Positions 54,749-62,948 of a DNA stretch of 64,000 nt are shown here, in pieces. The notes below the pieces were generated by a model that made no database searches, had not been told where the DNA came from, and was given only the letters and a program-made list of their open reading frames with translations. The position numbers and the translations under genes were made by a program. Each line of letters begins with the position of its first letter. Within the stretch, counting starts at the first letter, position 1. This stretch comes from Marinobacter sp. C7 (GTDB lineage Bacteria; Pseudomonadota; Gammaproteobacteria; Pseudomonadales; Oleiphilaceae): positions 62,001 to 126,000 of the forward strand of contig NZ_JAKQZH010000002.1 in the NCBI RefSeq assembly GCF_022343555.1, written 5' to 3'.

Positions 54749-55771
54749 ATGAACAGACGGATAACAGTGGCCGCGGGTGCTGCGGTCCTGACGGTGTCGT
54801 CAGGGCTCTGGCTGTTTCCGGCGGAGTCCGGCGGCCCGGCCGTGAAAGCAACCCGACACCCGGAGTTTCAGGCACCGGCCCAATCACCCCAGGCCACCCG
54901 CCCGGAAATCACGACCCAAACGAGCGGGTCACTTCCGCCACTCCCCAGCGAGCTGGCCGGTCTTGAGCCGGATGGGGACCTTCGTACCGACGACCGGGAC
55001 AACCTGGTGCCCACAAAACAGCTGCGTACGCTTTTCGACTTCTACCTCGCCAATCTCGACCAGGAGCCCCTGCCCCAGGCCCTGAGACGTATCCGTGAGG
55101 CCCTGAGCCAACGCTTCACTGAACCGGCACTGGGACAATCCATCTCATTGCTCCAACGCTACGTGGACTATCGCCTCGCCCTGGACGAACTTGACCAGCA
55201 ATTAGCCCCTGGCGTGACATCCGACGGTTTTGATCTCGAAGCGCTGAGGCAACGGGAACAGGCCCTGGAAGCTCTGAGGCTGAGCCACTTTTCACAGGAG
55301 GAATACACGGCGTTCTTCGAAGACGACCAACAGCTCGACAACTACACACTGGCCCGCCTTGAGATCGAACGAAACGGTTCGCTCAGTGCCGACGAGAAAC
55401 GCCGCCAGCTCATGTCGCTTGAACAGCAATTATCGGAAGCGCAGCGTCAGGCACGAAAACGGGCGACTGTGAACGGAGAGGTTTACACCCGCGCCGAGGC
55501 ACTGAAAGCCGAGGGCGCGAGCGCCGACGAACTCTACCAGTTGAGAGCCGCGTCCCTCGGCGACGTTGCGGCCGCCAACCTGGCCGAGCTCGACGAACAA
55601 CAACGGCAGTGGCAGGCACGACTCAGCCAATACGCACAGGCAAAGGCGCGGTTCACGGAGGCGGGGTTAAGCCCGGCCGATCGCGCCCAAGCGATAGAGG
55701 CGCTGCGGGAGCGCCTGTTTACCGGAAGGGAGCAGTTAAGGGTTCGGGCTTTGGAGGCGGATGGGCTCTAA
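54749..55771 (+). CDS. lifO: Lipase-specific foldase (Lif)
   Basis: 340 aa. An N-terminal membrane anchor (MNRRITVAAGAAVLTVSSGLWLFP), a proline-rich linker, then the helical foldase: RTLFDFYLANLDQEPLP near residue 93 is the Lif motif RxxFDY(F/C)L(S/T)A. Repeated helices follow (EQALEALRLSHFSQEEYTAFFEDD). Such membrane-bound proteins fold the lipase in the periplasm. Start is 60 bp after the lipase stop, hairpin between. Confidence 0.93.
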   Translation: MNRRITVAAGAAVLTVSSGLWLFPAESGGPAVKATRHPEFQAPAQSPQATRPEITTQTSGSLPPLPSELAGLEPDGDLRTDDRDNLVPTKQLRTLFDFYLANLDQEPLPQALRRIREALSQRFTEPALGQSISLLQRYVDYRLALDELDQQLAPGVTSDGFDLEALRQREQALEALRLSHFSQEEYTAFFEDDQQLDNYTLARLEIERNGSLSADEKRRQLMSLEQQLSEAQRQARKRATVNGEVYTRAEALKAEGASADELYQLRAASLGDVAAANLAELDEQQRQWQARLSQYAQAKARFTEAGLSPADRAQAIEALRERLFTGREQLRVRALEADGL

Positions 55772-55793
55772 ATAGGGAACGTTCCTCACCGGG

Positions 55794-56393
55794 TTACCAG
55801 CCGGTCAGGGGTATCCCATGCTCTTCAAGGTATTCGCCATTTTCTTCCAGGTATTCTCGGGTTCGGTTTTGATAATGCGAGGGGTTACCTTCGATCTCAT
55901 TGGCTTGTAATCGTGCAAGCTCAATCTCGTTACCGGGCTGGTTCATCATCCAGACAACAATTTCGCCTCCAGGGGCTAGGCCAAAAGTGAGGGTGTCTCT
56001 GGGTTTCATACGAACATCAACCTGCGTCACCATCGGTGCTAGCGCCTGCATCCTTTCTTTCCATACTGGAGGAACTTCAATCAACCTCTGATAAAACCTC
56101 TGTTCAGCAAACGAAAACCATTGGATGGCTACGAAATTCGGGAAAGGCTCCATCCTGCCCGAAACTCCGCGAGGGCCATTCGGGCCCTTCCAACAGCAAC
56201 CCATTGAGCCTGCTGGATGCCACCAATGCCTGACACCGGACAACTCAAACTCCAGATGCTCGACCCAAATGTCGTAGTGCTTTGGCGTAGCAAGCTGAAA
56301 TCGCCAAGTAATATTTTCGTTCTCTCTCGTCGTACTCGCGCACGACGACAGCGTTAACGATATGATAATTATGAGTACCTTTTTAATCCTCAT
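55794..56393 (-). CDS. DUF2931 lipoprotein, probable immunity protein
   Basis: 199 aa. Lipobox LSSC at residues 14-17 after a hydrophobic leader (KKVLIIIISLTLSSC). The mature part has the DUF2931 string HPAGSMGCCWKGPNGPRGVSGRMEPFPNFVAIQWFSFAEQRFY. DUF2931 lipoproteins are commonly encoded beside DUF2235/Tle phospholipases and protect the producer in the periplasm. Only 3 bp separate the stop of the effector gene from this ATG, and the RBS lies within the effector end, so translation is coupled. Base composition is visibly AT-richer than neighbours. Confidence 0.82.
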   Translation of the reverse strand: MRIKKVLIIIISLTLSSCASTTRENENITWRFQLATPKHYDIWVEHLEFELSGVRHWWHPAGSMGCCWKGPNGPRGVSGRMEPFPNFVAIQWFSFAEQRFYQRLIEVPPVWKERMQALAPMVTQVDVRMKPRDTLTFGLAPGGEIVVWMMNQPGNEIELARLQANEIEGNPSHYQNRTREYLEENGEYLEEHGIPLTGW

Positions 56394-56396
56394 GAT

Positions 56397-58421
56397 TTAT
56401 CCAGAAATTGTGTTGGGATGAACCTTTCGCTGACCAGATGAAGCGGGTCGCAACGGATGTATAAACTCCTGAGCCGGAATTTCCAGGCCAGCTATCTCGC
56501 CAGCCATCAACCACTCTATTGGGTTGTAATGATCAGAATGGTGAATATATCTCTGTCTAAGCCAGTCGAATGCTTCGGGATTAAGCGATAACTCTAAATC
56601 TTCAGCACCAATCTGTTGTGAGAACTTTTCGGCTATTGGTAGCAATTCGTCTGGGATCCTCATTGCTGGATCGTTTTTATCTAACTGATCCAATGGGACG
56701 CCTTTTTCGCTTGCCAATTCATGCATTAAATACAGCCCTATCCTCGAATACTCGCCTCGGACCTGCCTAGTCATCTTCAGGGACATTGCAACTTGGCCAT
56801 CAGGGAGAGGATGTTCGTATCGTCTCTCTTTGATCCGGATAGAAGGCTCGTTACCACCTGGCAGCGGCAGACTGTGCTGCCCTATCCAACCCTCACCCTC
56901 TACTCTGCTCTTTAAACTCCTAAGGTTATCCCACTCCATGGTTTTTTGAGGCCACAGGGTTTTACGTCCCCTCAAATTCAGCGTCGGGTAAAGCAGTAAA
57001 TCCTCAGTTTGGAGGTCCGGATACCCTCCTCCTATATCCGAGTGCGCGCCAGGCATAGCAATCTCGACAAAATTTTCAGGAAGCCGGCCATCTTCTCCTT
57101 TGATGCTGTTTAACGAGAAGTTTGCTCTCTTTTCGTCTGATGCCACCAAGTGCACGACGCGACTGATCCTGTCTGGATCCAAATAAAGCTCAATAGGGCT
57201 ATTTCGTTCGTTACCAGCAGATAAATCAAAGCTCGAGAAATTGACGATGCCCGCAACCGTGTCAAAAAGCCCCAAGAAGCGAATGTTGATTTCGTTAGGC
57301 CAGCCAATCCCCTCATTGAAAAGAGCTGACCCCAAATCCCCCTCTTGTCCCTTCAAGATTTCATTTGTCGCGTGGCGGGCTGCCGCCGCACCTCGACTGA
57401 ATCCAAATAAATCGACTGTCAGGGTTCTTATGTTTGCTCCCTCGGTGGCATCCAATATTCTCCGCGCCGCTTCGCTGAACAACCTCTTGACCTGTTCAAC
57501 CACTCCAGTCTCACCCAGGCCCGTTGCTGCACCAATCAATGAATCCTCTTCACCACTTTTCGTGCCAGCGCCTGGCTCGTATGCTTTTACTGTCACGTTT
57601 CGCTGGGCGCCATCCCTGAAACCTTCCTCCTCATACAAGTCAAAAAGCTTCACCACATTCGTAGGCCCATTGGCATAACTCTCCCCCAACCGCATAGCCA
57701 GCCGGGTTCGGCACTCTTCGAGGCGGGAAGGGTCTTTTTTGAGGGGCTCAATACACTCTGCGAGAAGCTGCTCGCGGAAGATCTCGATATTGTCGACGTT
57801 GTTTAGCGTGCCATCCATGAACAGCCCTGCTACGACATGCACGCCTTCCGCGCTGCTCCGTGACCGGGGATCGTCCTCTGCCGTTGCCAGAGGCAGGATA
57901 CTGGCTGAGGCACCGAGGGGGAGGGAAAGCCGATGCTCGGGATCGCGCTCCTTCGGGCTTCCGGCCCCATCCCCGAATGCCTGGGTATTGTTCCCGTTAG
58001 TCCCGAATCCGATTCCGGTGGCATAACCAAGGTCGGCGGGCCTCTGACCCTTCCGGTTCAGGTCGGCTACCGAGCCTGCAAGGCCCGGAATCATCAGGCC
58101 TCCGTCCCGGCAAAGCCAGGAGCCGGAATCTCCCGGAACATGATCTGGTTGCCAGGCTACCACTGGGTTCTGCGGGCGGTCGCTCCCGATTCCTCTATAG
58201 ACAAGGCACAACTCGCCTGACGCAACTCTGGCCAGCAGGTATTGGTGAACAGATTCGCGCGGGGTACCGGGCAGGATGCCGGGAATATCATCGAGTACCA
58301 GCGAGGACCGCCTCGCAAACGGGTCGGCGAGTGTCCGGCGAAGGGTGTGCGACGCCAGCAACGGGTTCTCCACCAACGGCAAGTCCGCCGGGCGAAGGCG
58401 ATAGAAGGGTTTGATCTGCAT
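56397..58421 (-). CDS. DUF2235 (Tle-type) phospholipase, probable T6SS effector
   Basis: 674 aa. The Ser-Asp-His hydrolase core of DUF2235/Tle is visible: FMDGTLNN near 201 (canonical FFDGTGNN), GFSRGA with Ser342, FLGLFDTV, and the MPGAHSDIGGGYPD motif near 460. The first 190 residues have no recognised domain and could serve as a delivery or cargo adaptor. No VgrG, Hcp or PAAR gene is in this window. The C-terminal two-thirds is AT-richer than the surrounding genes. RBS AGGGAA before ATG 58421. Confidence 0.88.
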   Translation of the reverse strand: MQIKPFYRLRPADLPLVENPLLASHTLRRTLADPFARRSSLVLDDIPGILPGTPRESVHQYLLARVASGELCLVYRGIGSDRPQNPVVAWQPDHVPGDSGSWLCRDGGLMIPGLAGSVADLNRKGQRPADLGYATGIGFGTNGNNTQAFGDGAGSPKERDPEHRLSLPLGASASILPLATAEDDPRSRSSAEGVHVVAGLFMDGTLNNVDNIEIFREQLLAECIEPLKKDPSRLEECRTRLAMRLGESYANGPTNVVKLFDLYEEEGFRDGAQRNVTVKAYEPGAGTKSGEEDSLIGAATGLGETGVVEQVKRLFSEAARRILDATEGANIRTLTVDLFGFSRGAAAARHATNEILKGQEGDLGSALFNEGIGWPNEINIRFLGLFDTVAGIVNFSSFDLSAGNERNSPIELYLDPDRISRVVHLVASDEKRANFSLNSIKGEDGRLPENFVEIAMPGAHSDIGGGYPDLQTEDLLLYPTLNLRGRKTLWPQKTMEWDNLRSLKSRVEGEGWIGQHSLPLPGGNEPSIRIKERRYEHPLPDGQVAMSLKMTRQVRGEYSRIGLYLMHELASEKGVPLDQLDKNDPAMRIPDELLPIAEKFSQQIGAEDLELSLNPEAFDWLRQRYIHHSDHYNPIEWLMAGEIAGLEIPAQEFIHPLRPASSGQRKVHPNTISG

Positions 58422-58442
58422 AACATTCCCTGTTGATCCGGA

Positions 58443-58465
58443 GTGCCCGGCTCCTGACCGGGCAC
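58443..58465. terminator. Hairpin upstream of the effector gene, first
   Basis: GTGCCCGG and CCGGGCAC pair around CTCCTGA, between the flavin monooxygenase stop (58576) and the effector start (58421), both minus strand. With the next hairpin it may end monooxygenase transcripts. No T-run. Confidence 0.5.
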
Positions 58466-58473
58466 CAGTCGAT

Positions 58474-58497
58474 GGCGAGCCGAATCCGTGGCTCGCC
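58474..58497. terminator. Hairpin upstream of the effector gene, second
   Basis: GGCGAGCC and GGCTCGCC pair around an 8-nt loop. Second of two strong stems in the 154-bp gap. Confidence 0.5.
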
Positions 58498-58575
58498 GGG
58501 ACAGACGAAATTACTCAATTTGCGAAAACGACACAAGGGACGGGCTCTCAGTTCTGGCCTATCCGGAAAGGGCCA

Positions 58576-60159
58576 CTACCCAGCCATCGCCGGCTCGCCG
58601 TGCGCCTGCATTCCTGGCTCTGCCTCGCAAACATACTGCTCAGCATCAAATCGCCTGGTCTGCTGCCGGAACTGCCAGGTGAAGCCCGGCCAGAGGGTGG
58701 TGTTCTTGCCGTTCTCGTTCACATACCAGCTCTTGCAACCGGTCTGCCAGACCGAATCGCCGAGTTTGGCGTGAATCGAGGCGTTGTATTGGCTGAAGGC
58801 CTCCTCCTTCACCTCCACACTCTTCCAGCCCCGGTGCTGCATCTTCCCGATGGCATCCAGCACGTACTGCACCTGGGATTCGATCATATACACCATGGAG
58901 CTGTGGCCCAGGCCGGTATTAGGTCCCATGAGCATGAAGAAATTCGGAAATCCGGCCACGGTGGTGCCCTTGTAGGCTTCCGCGCCCTCCCGCCAGGCTT
59001 CGAGAAGGTCCTGTCCGCCACGACCGAAAATCATTCCGCGCGGGATCGGCTCCTGAGCCTTGAAGCCAGTGCCGAATATGATGCAATCCACGGAACGCTC
59101 GGTACCGGCGTTATCCACGATCACGTTGCCTTTCACTTCCCGGATGCCATCGGTCAGTACGTTTACATGGTCCTGATCCAGCGCCGGGTAATAGTTGTTG
59201 GAGATCAATACCCGCTTGCAGCCGAAATGAAAATCCGGGGTAACTTTCCTGCGCAATTCCTTATCTTTGATCTGACTCCGGATGTGCCGGCGTGCCTGCA
59301 ATTCCCCGATTTTCAGGATCCGGGGATTACCGACAAATCCCAGCACCCGGCCTTCCAGCATCCAGTAGATGCTTTGCCGGAGGGCGTTGAGGGTTTGCGG
59401 AAACTTCCGGAACACCGCTTTCTCAAGCGGGCGGATTTCCCGATCAGGCTTGGGCATGATCCAGGGCGGTGTACGCTGATACAGATCCAGTTTCGCGGCG
59501 TCTTTGGCGACTTCCGGCACAAACTGGATCGCGGAAGCTCCCGTACCGATGACGGCCACGCGTTTGCCCCGCAGATCATAGTTGTGGTCCCAGTCCTGGG
59601 AGTGGAAGCTGGTACCAGTGAAGGTTTCGATGCCCCTGATGTCCGGGTAGGACGGAGTACTGAGGCCACCCATTCCGGAAACCAGGATGTCGGCATTCAG
59701 TTTGCTGAACCAGGGCAGATCCTTGTCGTTCCTATCCAGTTTATCCCCGGGTTTCAGACCCTTTTCCTGCATGTAGGCCCAGAGTTTGGGGCTGTCGCAG
59801 GTCTCGATGGTCCAGCTGCCGCTCTTTTCATTCCAGTGGGCGCCTGCCACGTGGGTATTCAGCCGTATGTGGTCCATCAGATCGTATTTGTCAGCGCAGC
59901 GTTTGAGGTAGGCCTTGATCTCCGGCTGGGTGGCGAACATGCGGCTCCAGTCGGGGTTCTGTTCAAAGGAGAAGGAGTACAACGCGGACTGGACATCACA
60001 GGCGCAGCCCGGGTAATGGTTCTCGTGCCAGGTGCCGCCGATGTCATCGCTTTGTTCGAGTATGACGAAATCGTGGAAGCCGGCTTCCTTGAGTTTGATG
60101 CCCATGCCGAGACCGGAGAATCCGGTGCCGATGATGGCGATCTGTGTGTTTCTTGTCAT
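58576..60159 (-). CDS. Flavin-containing (Baeyer-Villiger type) monooxygenase
   Basis: 527 aa. FAD Rossmann motif GTGFSGLG at residues 11-18, GGTWHENHYPG, NADPH-site GTGASAIQF, and the BVMO fingerprint FxGxxxHxxxW (FTGTSFHSQDW near residue 180). These enzymes insert oxygen into ketones or oxidize soft heteroatoms. Similar genes occur in alkane-degrading marine bacteria, but a role in long-chain alkane use is inference. Good RBS (AGGAGAG). Divergent TetR gene and a tandem repeat site upstream suggest local control. Confidence 0.9.
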   Translation of the reverse strand: MTRNTQIAIIGTGFSGLGMGIKLKEAGFHDFVILEQSDDIGGTWHENHYPGCACDVQSALYSFSFEQNPDWSRMFATQPEIKAYLKRCADKYDLMDHIRLNTHVAGAHWNEKSGSWTIETCDSPKLWAYMQEKGLKPGDKLDRNDKDLPWFSKLNADILVSGMGGLSTPSYPDIRGIETFTGTSFHSQDWDHNYDLRGKRVAVIGTGASAIQFVPEVAKDAAKLDLYQRTPPWIMPKPDREIRPLEKAVFRKFPQTLNALRQSIYWMLEGRVLGFVGNPRILKIGELQARRHIRSQIKDKELRRKVTPDFHFGCKRVLISNNYYPALDQDHVNVLTDGIREVKGNVIVDNAGTERSVDCIIFGTGFKAQEPIPRGMIFGRGGQDLLEAWREGAEAYKGTTVAGFPNFFMLMGPNTGLGHSSMVYMIESQVQYVLDAIGKMQHRGWKSVEVKEEAFSQYNASIHAKLGDSVWQTGCKSWYVNENGKNTTLWPGFTWQFRQQTRRFDAEQYVCEAEPGMQAHGEPAMAG

Positions 60160-60222
60160 TGCTGCTCTCCTCGCTGGCCTGTATGGCCTTGTCTGCTTTT
60201 GTTCCAGTGGTCATCATGGTCG

Positions 60223-60262
60223 GTAGACACATGTATACAGGAGCAAGTAGACAGTCGTATAC
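60223..60262 (-). promoter_or_regulatory. Tandem 16-bp direct repeats upstream of the monooxygenase gene
   Basis: GTAGACACATGTATAC (60223-60238) and GTAGACAGTCGTATAC (60247-60262) match at 13 of 16 positions, with 24 bp between starts. They lie 64-103 bp before the monooxygenase start, facing it. Likely binding sites for a regulator such as the divergent TetR protein. In the 463-bp gap (60160-60622) the rest holds repeat copies 7 and 8. Confidence 0.5.
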
Positions 60263-60339
60263 TTTGTTGGTCCGATTTACAGTCAAATGGCCTCGGTTGA
60301 CAGGTTCTTGTCCTCTATCACCTCTGACTAAGGGCGTGA

Positions 60340-60452
60340 GGTTGATTTGGGCAGGGCTTTCCAAAACACGCTCCTTCGGCACGTCCCTGTGACGCTTGAG
60401 CTCCGCCATCCATGGCTCCGCACAGTTTTGGAAAGCCCTGCCCAAACCAACC
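60340..60452 (+). repeat. Structured intergenic repeat, copy 7
   Basis: Arms 60340-60367 and 60425-60452 pair over 28 bp with one mismatch; inner ends CTTTCCAAAAC / GTTTTGGAAAG. Core as in copy 3: ACGCTCCTTCGGCACGTCCC, TGTGACGCTTGAGCTCCGCC, ATCCATGGCTCCGCACA. First of two adjacent copies between the divergent monooxygenase and TetR genes. Confidence 0.9.
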
Positions 60453-60488
60453 TGCAGACTCTGGGAGAATGCCGTCTTCCAGACTCGG

Positions 60489-60600
60489 GGGTCGGGTGGT
60501 GGCTCTTCTTCCCAGACTGTTGAAGGCCATGGATGGCCTGAAACAAGCGCACAGGGACGTGCTTGTAGCGTGTCTGGGAAGAAGAGCCACCACCCGACCC
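60489..60600 (-). repeat. Structured intergenic repeat, copy 8
   Basis: Arms 60489-60517 and 60572-60600 are perfect inverted repeats of 29 bp, inner ends TTCCCAGAC / GTCTGGGAA. The core is reverse to copy 7. Its inner stems differ but stay paired: ACAAGC / GCTTGT where copy 2 has TCAAGC / GCTTGA, and GGCCAT / ATGGCC extends the second hairpin. It is 23 bp before the TetR start. Confidence 0.9.
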
Positions 60601-60622
60601 TACTCCCAAATCAGAGGAATAG

Positions 60623-61255
60623 ATGAACGCTATAACAGGCGGAAAACTGAAACTGATCCAGGCCGCACTCCGGCTTATTACCGAAACCCGGAGCCTGACG
60701 TCATTGGGACTGCGGGAACTGGCCCGCGAGGCGGGGCTGAACCCGAATACCTTTTATCGGCACTTCAAAAATCTGGACGAGTTCGGATTGCAGGTGCTGG
60801 GTTACATCGCCGAAGACATGAAGGCCGGAGTCCGGCAACTTCGGCAAATGGCGGATTCGTCTGAACAGGCTTCCCATGACACCGTTACGTTCGTGTATCG
60901 CTATTTCCTGGCCAACCCATCAGCCACCACCGTGGCCGTCCGGGAACTTCACGGTCCCTCGCCGCTGCTGCGACGGGCCCTGGAATCTCAACTGGAGGCC
61001 AGCGCCCGGGAAATGGCAGAGGATATTATCGAGCGGCAATTGGTCAGTGCCGTGCCGCCGCAAACCATTCATGAGATCTCCCGCATGACCATCCGCTACA
61101 TTCTTTTCCGGGCCATGGATTACATCGAGAAACCGGCGCAGCGGGAAACCATCCAGAGCGAAACCGAGCACTTCATCAACCGTCAGTTCCGGGGCGCAAT
61201 GCTGGACCATCTGTCCCAGACGGAGGTCGAGCGCCTGGCTCTGGCACACACCTGA
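60623..61255 (+). CDS. TetR-family transcriptional regulator
   Basis: 210 aa. N-terminal HTH (SLTSLGLRELAREAGLNPNT, then FYRHFKNLDEFGLQVL), then a helical ligand domain. The HTH with NPNTFYRHF resembles the regulators of fatty-acid/hydrocarbon genes. Divergent from the monooxygenase gene; the direct repeats at 60223 may be its site. Confidence 0.9.
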   Translation: MNAITGGKLKLIQAALRLITETRSLTSLGLRELAREAGLNPNTFYRHFKNLDEFGLQVLGYIAEDMKAGVRQLRQMADSSEQASHDTVTFVYRYFLANPSATTVAVRELHGPSPLLRRALESQLEASAREMAEDIIERQLVSAVPPQTIHEISRMTIRYILFRAMDYIEKPAQRETIQSETEHFINRQFRGAMLDHLSQTEVERLALAHT

Positions 61256-61358
61256 TACGCTCTCGAAACCTCCGATTTACGAGCGGATCTGGCAACCTGC
61301 ACTAGTATGTAGTTATCCAGACATCTGATTGATCGGGAAAACCGGAGGTACACCAATA

Positions 61359-62936
61359 ATGAAAATCGGTATCCCCAGGGAGATTTTCGAGGACGAGCGA
61401 CGGGTGGCCGCTACGCCACCCTCTGTGCACAAACTGATTGGACTTGGTTACGACGTCATCGTCGAAGGCGGTGCCGGCGAGGCTGCGAACTACTCCGATG
61501 CCGCCTATGAAAAAGTGGGCGCAGCCATCGCAGCGGACACCGGCTCCCTCTGGAAAGAGGCCGACTTTATCCTGAAAGTCCGGGCGCCGATGGAGAATCC
61601 GGCGCTGGGCAAACACGAAGCGGATCTCATGAAAGAGGGCGCGTTTCTGGTCAGCTACATCTGGCCGGCGCAAAACCCGGAACTGCTGGAGAAGCTTGCG
61701 GCCAGAAAGATCACCTCCTTCGCCATCGACAGCCTGCCCCGAATCAGCCGCGCCCAGAAGATGGACGCGCTAAGCGCCATGGCCAACATTGCCGGCTATC
61801 GGGCGGTGATTGAGGCCGCCAATCACTTCGGGCGTTTCTTCACCGGTCAGGTGACGGCCGCCGGTAAGGTACCCCCGGCGAAGATCATGGTGATCGGCGC
61901 CGGCGTTGCCGGCCTGGCGGCCATTGGTGCTGCCAACAGCATGGGCGCCATCGTCCGCGCCTTTGATACCCGGCTGGAGGTGAAGGAACAGGTCGAGAGC
62001 ATGGGCGCCCAGTTCCTGGTGCTGGACTTCGAAGACGAGGATGGCAGCGGCAGCGGCGGCTACGCCAAGCAGATGAGCGACGAGTTCATCAAGGCGGAGA
62101 TGGCGTTATTTGCCGAGCAGGCGGAAGAGGTGGACATCATCATTACCACCGCCCTGATTCCCGGCAAGCCGGCGCCGAAACTGATCACCGCCGATATGGT
62201 GAGATCCATGAAGCCCGGCAGTGTGATCGTGGATCTGGCGTCCGAGCGGGGCGGCAACTGTGAGCTGACCGAGCCGGGCAAGGTAGCGCATCATCATGGC
62301 GTGACCCTGATCGGCTACACCGATCTGCCCAGCCGGATGGCCAAGGTCGCCAGCGAACTCTACGCCACCAACCTGGTGCACCTGCTTACCGAACTGACAC
62401 CGGAAAAGGACGGTAAGCCGCTGGTGAACATGGAAGACGAGGTTATCCGGGGCCTGACGGTGGTGCACGAGGAAGACGTTACCTGGCCACCTCCTCAACC
62501 GAAATCACCGGTCAGTCCCAAGCCCGCTCCGGGCACCGAGGAACCGTCAGCCGCTGACAAGGCCGCGGCAAAGAAAGACGCCGATCGCCGTGGCCTGATT
62601 GGCAAAGGTGTTCTCCTGGTAGTGACCGCCCTGGCACTCTACGGCGTTGGCGCCCACGCGCCAGAAAGCTTCCTGCAACACTTCACCGTGTTTGTTCTGT
62701 CCTGCTTCATCGGTTGGCAGGTCATCTGGAACGTAACGCCTTCCCTGCATACGCCTCTTATGAGCGTAACCAACGCTATCAGCGGCATCATCGTGATCGG
62801 TGCCATGCTGCATCTGGCCCAGGCGGAGAACATTGCCGTCGGGATCATGGCGTTTGTCGCGGTGCTGATCGCCAGCATCAACGTGGGGGGCGGCTTCCGG
62901 GTCACCCATCGCATGCTCAAAATGTTCCGCAAGTAA
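61359..62936 (+). CDS. pntA: NAD(P) transhydrogenase subunit alpha PntA
   Basis: 525 aa from ATG 61359 (RBS ACCGGAGGT). NAD(H)-binding domain [21 protein letters not shown] start and [20 protein letters not shown] Pro/Ala linker (about 375-420) then four membrane helices. Couples NAD-NADP hydride transfer to proton flow. Full-length fused form as in E. coli (510 aa). pntB follows after 12 bp. Confidence 0.95.
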   Translation: MKIGIPREIFEDERRVAATPPSVHKLIGLGYDVIVEGGAGEAANYSDAAYEKVGAAIAADTGSLWKEADFILKVRAPMENPALGKHEADLMKEGAFLVSYIWPAQNPELLEKLAARKITSFAIDSLPRISRAQKMDALSAMANIAGYRAVIEAANHFGRFFTGQVTAAGKVPPAKIMVIGAGVAGLAAIGAANSMGAIVRAFDTRLEVKEQVESMGAQFLVLDFEDEDGSGSGGYAKQMSDEFIKAEMALFAEQAEEVDIIITTALIPGKPAPKLITADMVRSMKPGSVIVDLASERGGNCELTEPGKVAHHHGVTLIGYTDLPSRMAKVASELYATNLVHLLTELTPEKDGKPLVNMEDEVIRGLTVVHEEDVTWPPPQPKSPVSPKPAPGTEEPSAADKAAAKKDADRRGLIGKGVLLVVTALALYGVGAHAPESFLQHFTVFVLSCFIGWQVIWNVTPSLHTPLMSVTNAISGIIVIGAMLHLAQAENIAVGIMAFVAVLIASINVGGGFRVTHRMLKMFRK

Positions 62937-62948
62937 GAGGCGCCCGAT

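Noticed and set aside
32007..60600. Structured repeats as integron attC sites
   Set aside because: The AAAAC/GTTTT junctions recall attC core sites, but in attC these are at the outer ends of the element. Here they are at the inner end of the arms, there is no integrase gene, and copies flank ordinary chromosomal genes.
32007..60600. Structured repeats as a CRISPR or as simple terminators
   Set aside because: Copies are kilobases apart and not in an array. Three of the gaps are divergent and T-runs are absent, so simple termination does not explain them all.
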